A stretch of DNA of 18,272 bases, taken from positions 1 to 18,272 of the forward strand of contig FLMG01003614.1 in NCBI GenBank assembly GCA_900088475.1. The letters run 5' to 3'. Below are positions 1 to 7,932 of this stretch, one piece after another. Position numbers and translations under genes: made by a program. Numbering within the stretch: position 1 is the first letter of the stretch; the number at the start of each line of letters is the position of its first letter. Source of the stretch: Hyphochytrium catenoides. Taxonomy: Eukaryota; Sar; Hyphochytriomycetes; Hyphochytriales; Hyphochytriaceae. A model generated the notes under the pieces. The model did not search any database, was not told the origin of the DNA, and worked only from the letters and a program-made list of their open reading frames with translations.

Positions 1-858
1 GGCAAGAAGTGAAGACGGATTGCTTAGATAGCAATAACCTTCAGGCTACCGCTGCGGTACAGACATATTCACCGGAGTGAACCCCTCACTCGCCAGGAAG
101 ACAAGATCAAGGAAACCACGCTTCACAGATATCGACTGCGAGCTCAGAACAGGTATAGAAGGCCTATTAAGGCATGGAGCTTGGCTGGATCGATACTATC
201 AAAAAAGCTAAGTGTTTCTGGTGGCGAACTTTAACCGTGAACAAAGCGTGGGGACTCACTTTGGGGGCGAGAGACCACTTGCAAGATGGACTGTGAGAGA
301 CCGCGGAAAAGTGCCGTTAGCTTTTTTCTCGTCGCCCTAGTTGGTGTTAGCCAGGCAAAACGGCAATTGCCCACGGCACTTCAATACCGCTGCTGTGAGG
401 CAGGCTATAAATCTAAGGAGCCCACAATGCCACCCACTGCTGACCACTATCTAACGTTATGATAAACATAGCTTGGTCAGGATCCGAAACACGCTGAGCA
501 TCATAATCTCAGTTCAGTCTTTCCAAATGCAAGCATTAACAAGGAAAAGCTTCTGAGAGATCACCGGCGTCGAGGCAGTAACCAATAGCAGTGAGAAATA
601 TACTCCAGACGATGCGTGGTGAAGTCGCCTGAGATCTGAGGCCTGCTAGACTCTAGGCAGAGCTTCTGCACTGCAGCACCTGCCACGCGTCCACTACTCC
701 AGTCTAGAATCTATAAAGATTCCTATGTTGGCACAAGAAGGCAAGGGAAAGAACAAACTCCAGATTCCAACAATCGACTCCTTGGTTTATCTGCAAGAAA
801 GCTGACACAGGAGTTTGCCTCTTACTGTACCCAAAAGGAAAGGGGAGAAATCTCTCGT
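1..858. other. No confident gene; left flank
   Basis: Stop codons are frequent on both strands and I recognise no protein here. A plus-strand frame without an ATG is open from about 41 to the TAA at 209-211 (it ends in HGAWLDRYYQKS). It could be the last exon of a gene lying to the left, but nothing identifies it. Nine-base inverted arms AAGTGCCGT (309-317) and ACGGCACTT (373-381) could pair across a 55-base loop. I see nothing else of note. Confidence 0.5.
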
Positions 859-951
859 TTGATATTATTGAAAATGAATCCCGAATATGGCTCCGGTTTG
901 TCACCCTTTTCTGGCATATGTAGTCCTTCGTTACCGAATCAGGTTAAATTG

Positions 952-1227
952 TTCCCGCCAAAATGTTTCTCCATTGCGCGCCAAACGGAATTACAAAACC
1001 GCCTCACCAAAATCTGCTATCTTGGGAGTCTTATAGAACTATCTAGCGTTTCCTCTGCTCCCACTCGCTGTTGCCGTTCTCCCCGCAAACTCCATTTCCC
1101 GCCCATTCCGTTTGCTGCTCCTTTCACGCAACTGAATGAAAGATAATTTGCCCCACTCGAGCTTTCATTTCTCTAAATCATTCTCTAAATCTTTCTGGCC
1201 CAGACGTGACGAGTTTTCATTTCGCGG
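952..1227 (+). promoter_or_regulatory. Cluster of four E2F-like sites before the E2F gene
   Basis: Two strict TTTSSCGC matches are present: TTTGGCGC on the minus strand at 978-985 (within GCGCGCCAAA, 976-985) and TTTCCCGC on the plus strand at 1095-1102. Two matches to the looser WTTSSCSS form flank them: CCGCCAAA at 955-962 (read as TTTGGCGG on the minus strand) and TTTCGCGG at 1220-1227. All four lie upstream of the preferred start codon at 1304. E2F genes in animals and plants are commonly autoregulated through such sites, so feedback control by the encoded protein or a paralogue is a reasonable inference. Confidence 0.6.
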
Positions 1228-1303
1228 CGCGCAATTGATACTTGGTCCAGCCGCAGTCTTCGTCACGGCTTCGGTTAGTCTTCAAAGCCTTTTGAGATTT
1301 AGA

Positions 1304-3025
1304 ATGGCAATAGTCGATTCCAGGAGTATCATGATCAGCCCATATGATAGTACCAAGAGACAACCCGAGAACTGCACAGGATTAAAGCCTGTTATTGAAA
1401 CTCCACGGATCTCCAAAATTCTGACATTCTCCCCGGAGAAACGATCTCATTCAGGAACAGAAGGCACAAGCTGTGGTCAGGGACGAGGATCACCGAAGAT
1501 TAGCAAGAGCTTGGCAGTTTCTAAAACCACCCTTTTCCAGGCCTCAGAGTCCAAGCAAACTGCCAACGAGGATCCAAGACTTCCAAGTTTCCAGGAGGTC
1601 TTTGGCCAAAGCCGAAACATTCTTCCCCTGGGTTCGTCGCAGCCCTTTAATAATTCTCTCCATACAAGGACACCTGCCCTAAGTTCATTGAAGAGGTCTT
1701 TTCGAGACTTTGCGGCTGGGGCCAATGATGCCAATTTGCATGTTGTGGGTGGCGTAAAAAGTGTCTCTTGCCGAGCTTCCCACAGCCCTAGAAGACCCCA
1801 TCCGTTGGATTTCTTTTCTATGCAGACTCCCAGCAAGCCTTTATTCTCACCCACAGCCAACAACCAGAAGTCTCCGAGCTCGACAGATGCTCACACGCAG
1901 CTAATCCCCACTCGGAGTTTTGAGACCCCCTTGGCCTCCAAAGGCTGCATTTTAGGACCTTTTAATGAACCGCTAAACCAGCAGCAGCAGCCTGAGGTTT
2001 CTCCAGCTATCAAGGGAGTCGCTGTTCGGAAAGAAGCTGCGAAGGAGGACAAATGGAAACGCGGGTCTCTGGATACGACATGTCGAACGGTGATAGAAGG
2101 CTTAACATGTCCTAGGATCGAGGCTATCACGACAGATGATCAGGGTCTCAAGTACTTCCAAGCAGCGTCTCTGGCGGACGGACTAGGCGAAGTTCGGCGA
2201 AGGGTCTATGACGTTCTCCCTGTGCTGGAATGCCTGGGTATAGTGACCCGCTATGGCCGTCGATATACATACTTCGGAATGGTAGAGATGTGCGCCACGA
2301 TTACTTGGTTAAAGCGATGTGCTGATTACGCACAGTCATGGGCTGCTGGTCGAGTAGATCCGTTGGATGGCTTTAAGATTGTTCTGGACGATGAGAGTCG
2401 ACGACGGGCAGCAGGACGCATGATTGAATATCTGGTCAACAACTGCACCAAGCTAGTTGAGGAGGCTAAGTCCACAGCGACGGATCGGGTGGGAAAGGAG
2501 AATCTTGCCGGAAGAGCTAATCACTCCATGGATCGATGTATCATCTCGCCAGAGCAACTCGCAAGGACGTCATTCTTCGTGAGCACGTCCCCAACCCAGA
2601 GTAACAAAACTGCTCAGGACCAGAAGATTTTATCCAACCTGACAGTCAAGATTTTGCTCTTCCTGCATTTCAAGGGACCTCTGGATACAATTTCTATTGC
2701 AGACATGCTTGAGGAAGTTGACTTCGATCCGAAGCTCCTTTTTGACGAATATTCTCTACGAGTCAGACTTATAAAAATTCCATCGACCAAGCCTAGCAAT
2801 GCGAAGGCATCCAGCCCCTACTTTGGCGCGGTAGGGCGTCGTCTCTATGATGTAATCAGTGTGTTCTCAGGACTCGGCATAGTTTGCACGAAGCGGGGTG
2901 GAGGACGTAGCAAGTCTTACAAGAGCGCATCCAAGTCCAAGAGAGTCAAAGTCAATCCCGTCTTATACGCGGCTGACGCGATTCTGCCTGAACATTTTTC
3001 CTCTTTTCTCTGCCCAAGTACTTAG
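1304..3025 (+). CDS. Atypical E2F transcription factor (two DNA-binding domains, E2F7/8/DEL-like)
   Basis: This is a nuclear transcription factor predicted to bind TTTSSCGC sites and control cell-cycle genes. Numbered from the ATG at 1304 (573 residues), winged-helix domain 1 spans about 250-325. It carries RRRVYDVLPVLECLGIV from residue 298, followed by GRRYTYFG, which resembles the E2F7/8 first domain. Domain 2 spans about 440-534 and carries GRRLYDVISVFSGLGIV around 511-527. No dimerisation, marked-box or pocket-binding region is evident. Two DNA-binding domains in one chain, letting the protein act without a DP partner, define the atypical repressor class. The N-terminal 245 residues are disordered and rich in S/T-P sites, including CDK-like SPEK, SPRR and TPSK. 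A basic stretch follows domain 2. An ATG at 1136 would add 56 residues, but it has T at -3, whereas 1304 has A at -3 and G at +4, and the last E2F-like site lies between the two. The gene has no introns, unlike every confident neighbour. Confidence 0.88.
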   Translation: MAIVDSRSIMISPYDSTKRQPENCTGLKPVIETPRISKILTFSPEKRSHSGTEGTSCGQGRGSPKISKSLAVSKTTLFQASESKQTANEDPRLPSFQEVFGQSRNILPLGSSQPFNNSLHTRTPALSSLKRSFRDFAAGANDANLHVVGGVKSVSCRASHSPRRPHPLDFFSMQTPSKPLFSPTANNQKSPSSTDAHTQLIPTRSFETPLASKGCILGPFNEPLNQQQQPEVSPAIKGVAVRKEAAKEDKWKRGSLDTTCRTVIEGLTCPRIEAITTDDQGLKYFQAASLADGLGEVRRRVYDVLPVLECLGIVTRYGRRYTYFGMVEMCATITWLKRCADYAQSWAAGRVDPLDGFKIVLDDESRRRAAGRMIEYLVNNCTKLVEEAKSTATDRVGKENLAGRANHSMDRCIISPEQLARTSFFVSTSPTQSNKTAQDQKILSNLTVKILLFLHFKGPLDTISIADMLEEVDFDPKLLFDEYSLRVRLIKIPSTKPSNAKASSPYFGAVGRRLYDVISVFSGLGIVCTKRGGGRSKSYKSASKSKRVKVNPVLYAADAILPEHFSSFLCPST

Positions 3026-3142
3026 GGAAGAGACACGCATGTTCGAGGCTTGACGAAGCCAAAGAACTTCGCGGCTTCTTTTATAACATCCGGTGCTTTC
3101 TCAGTAGTCTGAACTATATCCCTAACCTGTTGTGAGTGTCTG

Positions 3143-3208
3143 TTTATTGTACATACTTCTGCTGGATACCGTCCAAGCTGGTAACTGATCACATCTTTGT
3201 TAAATAAA
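3143..3208. terminator. Overlapping poly(A) signals of two convergent genes
   Basis: AATAAA on the plus strand at 3203-3208 follows the E2F stop (3025). AATAAA on the minus strand (TTTATT at 3143-3148) follows the oxidase stop (3279). Each signal lies beyond the other in its own direction of transcription, so the two 3' UTRs should overlap by 60 bases or more. The hexamers are seen directly; their use is inferred. Confidence 0.5.
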
Positions 3209-3278
3209 GAGCTTTCCTGTTACATGCGCCCCCACGCAAGGGTTGCCTTACAAAAGAGGCCTTACAAAAGAGCTGAAG

Positions 3279-4743
3279 TTAGAGCTTTGCGGACCCTATG
3301 GACAGCTGCACGAGGGCTGACGCATCTTCTGCAGACCCCCAAGACATGCAATAACCTGCTCCGCCATGCCCTACAAGCCAGATACAAGCATTAGCAATAG
3401 CTAGGGAAAAGGTAACAGATCCCAATAGGGCGGTCGATCTCAGTAAGAGACCAAGAATAGGATAACAAAAGGTGAGCATCAAAAGCCTAACTAACCGTAG
3501 TTATGAACCACAATCGTTCCGTCATTTAGTGTCTCCCTCTCAATCCGCACACTTCCTTTCCGTTTGGGCCGAAGTCCAACCCAAGCTTCTACGACCTTTC
3601 CTTTGGCTAAAGATGGCACCATCTGGGTGCAGCGCGCAAGTATGTCCCTCGTGATGGCTTCGTTCACTGTAATATCGGTCTCTCCCACGTCCCCTGTCCC
3701 TCCACAGATGACATCACCACCTGCCCGAGGGATAATATATGCCCCGTTGTCATCATTAATGACCGCATTTATCCAAGGAGCGTGGACTCGTACTACTTGC
3801 CCACGAACAGGGTACATATTCTATACAATAAGCTAGAGGTCAGACGTCGCACTATGCACATAGAGTAACGATATCTTCAGCTTACTGGGTCTGGAACAAG
3901 CTCTTTAGCCCCTAGTCCAGAGCAGTTCACGATGACTTTAGCAGGAGCCAGGCGAGCAACCTCCTGTAATGAGGACACGGTCTTCTCCACTAGATGGCGA
4001 ACGCGTTAGACGTGAAGAATGAGTCAAAAATCAAACCTAAGAGAGTTCTGGCGTTCTTTAGGTAAAGGTCAAACTGACCTATCTTGACTCCATGCCCACG
4101 TAGTTCTCGAATGAGCCACGGCAAATACTCTAGCGGATCAGCCACTGGTGCATCGTACAGTTCAGCATCTACGTAGCAGCCACCTAAGAGGCTCTTAAAC
4201 ACCTTAAGCAACTCAGGCCCCTGACGATAGCTACTCAATCGGCGAGATATCTCATTGTAGGGAAGAGGACTGCGAGCCACAACGAGGCTGGGAACAATGT
4301 GTACCGCAGCCTCTGGGACTTGTTTGCTCAGGTACGTGAACTGTATCAGACTTCGAAGGACAAGGTTTGTAGCTTGATGTTCATCTTCTATCTGGAATGG
4401 TGGGCTTAAAGGCGAAAAAAGTTAGCGAAATACTTAGGTGAGAGAGCACCCCACGCAGGCATTAGTCAGAGCTTCGAGGTTGAAGTACATGAAGCAATAC
4501 CACGAGACACTCCAGAATACATTGTTAGAGAACTGAAAGAAGGAAAGGACAAACTCACCACGACCAAAGTGCTCCAGCGCCGTATGACGTATTAGCTTTA
4601 TGGCATCCAATGTGCTTGCCCCACACTTCTACGTTCTTGATTCCGTCTCGAACAAGCTGCAGCGCCGTCGTAAGGCCCACAACTCCTGCCCCAAGAACAA
4701 CGACGCCTGCAGGCTGTGTCCGCTGCTCCTTGGAAGGCGCCAT
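3279..4743 (-). CDS. D-amino-acid oxidase, peroxisomal (apparent frame break in exon 2)
   Basis: This is an FAD flavoenzyme that oxidatively deaminates D-amino acids to 2-oxo acids, ammonia and H2O2. Exons in coding order are 4743-4559, 4405-4079, 3989-3886, 3820-3496 and 3370-3279. The start is MAPSKEQ, and the dinucleotide-binding motif GAGVVG sits at residues 18-23. TSYGAGALW corresponds to the family's AAGLW region. Later come YLPWLIRELRGHGVKI, VIVNCSGLGA, YPVRGQVVRV, AYIIPR (substrate-site Tyr), GLRP (substrate carboxylate Arg) and HNYGHGGAGYCMSWG, all in family order. The C-terminus AKL is a PTS1 peroxisomal signal. Exons 2-5 join in phase. In exon 2, however, the family-like PPFQIEDE and the downstream HQATNLVLRS are in different frames, separated by one extra base near 4380-4382. 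Discounting it gives 1,032 coding bases (343 residues), the usual family length. Alternatives are an assembly error, a broken gene, or an acceptor at 4350 that keeps frame but drops about 18 residues. An ATG at 4776 would add 11 residues. Confidence 0.85.
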
Positions 4744-5002
4744 TGCAGATGATGAGCACCTTCTAACAAGCAACACCTGGAAGCGTTGCCTTACTTCTCT
4801 TTCGCAAGGCGTGAGCTGAACCTTATAGTCGTAGAACTATTTAATATCTCAGCCAAAAGAAAAGTGAGATGGTTCAGGTCTGTTTCTCCTTCCTTTCTTC
4901 ACCCTGCACTTCAACCTTCAACCAGCTCATGATCGGTTCCTGCATTCGCATAATACCGCATACCAAACATATCCTGGATCCTTGGCCTAGGATCTGAAAT
5001 GA

Positions 5003-5297
5003 TCATCAGCGGTATTACGGATCGCGGAGCCCTGTTTGGACATTAGTCCAAAGGCGATGAAAGAGCTTCATTTCTTGCTGAAGAGGTTCGCAAGATACAC
5101 AGAGCTCTGGCCATTGACGCAACAAGCTACCGATGAGAATTGCCTGAGAGAGCTCTAAACGCGAATGATCAGTCTTGCAGACAGCCTTGAAAGCCGATAG
5201 ATAGCTAGGGTCGCTTACAGCGGGACAAGCCGTCGTAAGACTGCTGAGCTATGGAGGGAGGCAGACCCTTGTCTCCAAGAGCAAAAGCAGGGCTAAT
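5003..5297 (+). pseudogene. Stop-interrupted coding-like frame (uncertain)
   Basis: One plus-strand frame reads protein-like for nearly 300 bases. It includes an ATG at 5057 opening MKELHFLLKRFARYTELW, a TAA at 5156-5158, then TRMISLADSLESR, a TAG, then a stretch with RRKTAELWREADPCLQ, and another stop. The residues look more protein-like than random, and the frame does not change across the stops. It could be a decayed gene, parts of unrecognised exons, or chance. No homologue is recognised. Confidence 0.2.
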
Positions 5298-5412
5298 GAG
5301 AGAGAGGTCTCTACGGTTGTGGAGGGCCATAGCGACTGATGAGCCATCATCCAAGCTTTATCTCTACGAAGAGTGAGTTACCTAAACATGTTGGTCTCCC
5401 TGCACCCCTTGA

Positions 5413-5661
5413 GTGACGCCTATCCTACTCTTGCCGCCTGGTGTGTGCAGTACAATAGTGCAAGGAAATGTAGTCGGTTCCTCTAAGGACCAGCATCAAG
5501 TGGTGATTTCCGGCCTCGAGACCGCCATAGGCACATATAAAAGAGCGATCTTGAGAGAGCAGGACTTGCGTATTATAGAGATACCAACCGCAGGTCACGG
5601 GACTATTTTGTCAGAGATTCTACTGAAGACAACCTCCAAATCTTCAGATGTTGAGAGTTAA
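5413..5661 (+). CDS. Hypothetical open frame, possible terminal exon
   Basis: The open frame starts after a TGA at 5410 and ends at TAA 5659-5661; it has no ATG at its head. A plausible acceptor (GTGTGCAG) lies near 5443-5450 inside it, so it could be a last exon coding for about 70 residues with motifs such as VVISGLETAIGTYKRAIL. No upstream exon could be linked in phase and no family is recognised. Low confidence. Confidence 0.2.
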   Translation: MTPILLLPPGVCSTIVQGNVVGSSKDQHQVVISGLETAIGTYKRAILREQDLRIIEIPTAGHGTILSEILLKTTSKSSDVES

Positions 5662-5736
5662 GGTTCTCAGCACAGCCGCTGATAGGCGAGAGCGGAGCAA
5701 GCTCGAAGAGAAGGCAAGACACTTAAAGCTCTATCT

Positions 5737-5853
5737 CGCTGGCAGCGGCAAAACGACGTCAGACGGTTTTCGAAAGTAGGCAGCAGACCTACGTACTTTC
5801 TTTGCCAGCGCGATGTCAGACGGTCCTGAAAAGTAGAGAGCAGAAGTACGTCA
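5737..5853. repeat. Imperfect direct repeat with flanking inverted arms
   Basis: Two copies of about 41 bases start at 5755 and 5812 (offset 57). Both contain GTCAGACGGT followed by a similar GAAAGTAG...GCAGA...TACGT tail, at roughly 80% identity by eye. Inverted octamers CGCTGGCA (5737-5744) and TGCCAGCG (5803-5810) flank the first copy. ACGTCA, a bZIP-type core, occurs at 5756-5761 and 5848-5853. Function is unknown. Confidence 0.45.
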
Positions 5854-5911
5854 CGTTGCAGATGACCTTATATTCTCTATCATTGGTGCAGTCGCCTATA
5901 GGGCACCCAGG

Positions 5912-5932
5912 TATATATATATTTATATATAT
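5912..5932. repeat. TA-rich tract
   Basis: A 21-base run of alternating T and A with one TTT interruption. It ends five bases before an ATG at 5938. That spacing is too short for an ordinary TATA box driving that codon directly, so it may simply be a microsatellite. Confidence 0.5.
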
Positions 5933-5937
5933 GCGCC

Positions 5938-6223
5938 ATGGGGATCGCCGCCATGGCTCTCGCGTTCTACTCTTCAGAGACCGCAGACTTGAAAGCACAA
6001 TCCTTGCCAGAGCTTCCTGTTGTTGCGGTGAGAGCCACGTAGACTCTGTCTGCTAGAACGTACAGGATAGGTCAACCGAGCCATTTCACGAATTACATCT
6101 ATTGGTCGTTAGACTTTGTAATCCATATCCTGCTATGCTGCGGAGCAACTTTTTGCTCATGCATCAGATAAATATTGTCTTATCGGTCTCCTTTCTTAGC
6201 GTCAGTCTCTGCGACTGGAGTAA
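5938..6223 (+). CDS. Possible two-exon mini-gene (37 residues, uncertain)
   Basis: The ATG at 5938 opens MGIAAMALAFYSSETADLK. The frame reaches a donor-like GTGAGA at 6028, ending on a complete codon at 6027. An acceptor TTTCTTAG at 6192-6199 begins a matching phase-0 exon, 6200-6223, that ends in TAA. Unspliced, the frame stops at 6042. Splice sites and phase agree, but the product is tiny and has no recognised relative. Chance is a real possibility. Confidence 0.18.
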
Positions 6224-6302
6224 TAAGCCTGGCAAAACCTTTCAGCTCTCTCTCTCTCTCCAATAGTGTGTAGTGGCACCTAGGAGTGTGCTTGTGCCAG
6301 GT

Positions 6303-7932
6303 TTAGCTATCATTTTGCGCTGTTGCTTCAGACTGTGCCTGGCGTAGAGGACGTTGCCGTGGGCTCAATACTAACTGGGTCTTATCCTCGCCTGCTGATG
6401 AGGCTTCCTCTGATGATCGGTCGATCTTTGTTAATAGCCCAGTGGTAGGAGAAGCGCCGTCATTGGGAACTGCCTCAATCCGCTTAGCCTCTCCGCCGTC
6501 GACGGCGGAAGGATGTCTCATGCTCCTTAAACAGAAGTCTTCCGCGCGATCTAGAACAACCTCCAGGGCCACATCGTCTGACTGCACGACTGAATACTCC
6601 TCCATATCAATGGTAATATGGCTGAGCGCATTCAGGTAGTTTCTGTGACGCTTTCTGTACGACAGAGACAGTGAACCCCAGTGGCCAAAGGTTAGCCCAG
6701 ACAAAAGATAAAGGTACTGGCCGTCTGAGGCCCATTGGATCCACCTTGGCGTAGCTCTGATGTAGAGAATGAACAGCGTAACGAAGGGACAGATTGAGAC
6801 AGCAAGGCCCTGAGCTAGTGCTCATAAAGAAGTGGAGGAAATGGGAGACTGAGCATAGGATAAGAGGACGCCCTTGCCTTAGTACTATCACGAGCCGTAA
6901 ATACTGCAACAGATTCCTAGCAAAGAGAACAGCCGTCGCCCCGAGCTCTTCCACCTCCTCCCACACCTGAGGTGCATGAAAATACACCAGCAGTGACAAG
7001 ACACAGAGGCCTTGACAAAGGTGCCTCGTCAGAATAACTTTTCAAGCTAGCTTTCTTCTTTATCTGTTTACTTCTTTCAATTTTCCCTGTCATGTTGCCC
7101 GGCGCCCCTGTTCTTCTCTTCTTTTTCACATCAGTTCTTCCTTTGTCCCCATTAATCCCTTAAAGATGCGTTCTCTGTTTGTGTGCCTTTGTAGTATGAA
7201 CACAAGTCCGTTCTCCAAGGCAGCACCCGGCAGGCTGGTACGTCCTTACCTGACACGATGAAGTCCACCCAGTTGAACCATTGATGCCAAAAGTCCTACA
7301 CACGTGGTCCGGCCAGGGTCAGAGGGAATGAGGAGAGCAAGCCTTAGGATGGCTCATCGCGACATGGTACTAGCATGGATAAGGCCCTAATCGTACCTTT
7401 CCCTGCCCTATAATTCGTATAAGCACGTCCATCATCACTAAACCCGTCATTAGCAGTTCGCATGCAAGAAAGATTGGAGAGTCAGGGCTGCACGGAGTAG
7501 AACAAAGGCGAAGGGACAATACAGTCAATATCTTTATAACGTTGGTTGGTATGGTTCGGCAGGTGCTTACAATGCGCCAAAAGATAGCAGAGTCTGCAGC
7601 AGAGAATGACATGGATTAGCAATTCGTTGAAGGGGAACAGCTCAGTTTATATGGAGGGGTTGACGTGACATCGAATGCGGCATACACACTTAAGGAGACT
7701 GAGGAACAAGACATCGAGGCGAACAAAGAGCAAAACGGAGAGCCTTCCAATGGCTGGCTAAGGAAACCTTGAGAGGATGAGAGAGCTGCCTTACCCATGC
7801 GATAACGACCACACTGAGAAGGATCATCAGCACATAGACGAAGGCATAGAACCGGCTAAAGTACACCCGATTAGCCAGCGTTCCCCAGTATTCAGCCCAT
7901 GGCATCTGAGGCCCGCTTTTCAGCGGAGCCAT
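6303..7932 (-). CDS. Four-helix voltage-sensor-like membrane protein without pore
   Basis: This is an integral membrane protein of 260 residues that resembles an isolated voltage-sensor domain (the Hv1/TMEM266 style of architecture). Exons in coding order are 7932-7795, 7593-7571, 7487-7397, 7295-7250, 7010-6878 and 6654-6303, and phases close exactly (783 bases). S1 is about 28-50. S2 is about 57-80 with acidic E64 and D74 and then R78. S3 is about 90-110 and carries N92-W-V-D95, the conserved S3 acidic position. S4 is about 123-146 with R131, R138 and R144, entering RKRHRN. Three glutamates plus E121 (EEVEE) precede S4. No S5-S6, selectivity filter or phosphatase domain follows. The C-terminal 110 residues are polar and probably cytosolic. 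Exon 2 is only 23 bases and the last intron is GC-AG. Whether it conducts protons, or merely senses voltage, cannot be told from sequence. The start has G at -3 and G at +4. Confidence 0.72.
6655..6877 (-). other. GC-AG intron
   Basis: The donor reads AG|GCAAGG (intron begins at 6877) and the acceptor GTACAG| (ends at 6655). This joint restores the S4 sequence IVLRKRHRN in frame. Reading through instead gives an unrelated tail. GC donors usually carry the AG|GCAAG context seen here. Confidence 0.65.
7571..7593 (-). other. 23-base microexon of the voltage-sensor gene
   Basis: It is bounded by CTGCTGCAG| before and |GTAAGC after. Together with the neighbouring exons it encodes TLLSFGAF between S1 and S2. 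Skipping it would shift the frame, because exon 1 ends in phase 0 and exon 3 starts needing two upstream bases. Confidence 0.65.

Larger units (their letters stand above)
4744..6302. other. Intergenic region, weak ORFs only
   Basis: This lies between the 5' end of the oxidase and the 3' end of the voltage-sensor gene. No family could be recognised. It contains a stop-interrupted frame at about 5003-5297, an open frame at 5413-5661, an imperfect repeat block at 5737-5853, a TA tract at 5912-5932, a short ORF at 5938-6042 and a short CT run near 6247-6260. Each is listed separately where there is something to say. Confidence 0.5.

Noticed and set aside
859-1146. 95-codon plus-strand open frame before the E2F gene
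   Set aside because: No family resemblance. It overlaps the E2F-site cluster, and its codon content looks like promoter DNA.
1477-1863. 128-codon minus-strand open frame opposite the E2F gene
   Set aside because: It lies wholly antisense to the disordered N-terminal coding region, has no recognisable motif, and the plus frame clearly continues into E2F domains.
2822-2830. A perfect E2F consensus (TTTGGCGCG) inside the E2F coding region; similar matches in voltage-sensor exon 2 and reductase exon 8
   Set aside because: These isolated matches fall within codons needed for the proteins and occur at about the chance rate.
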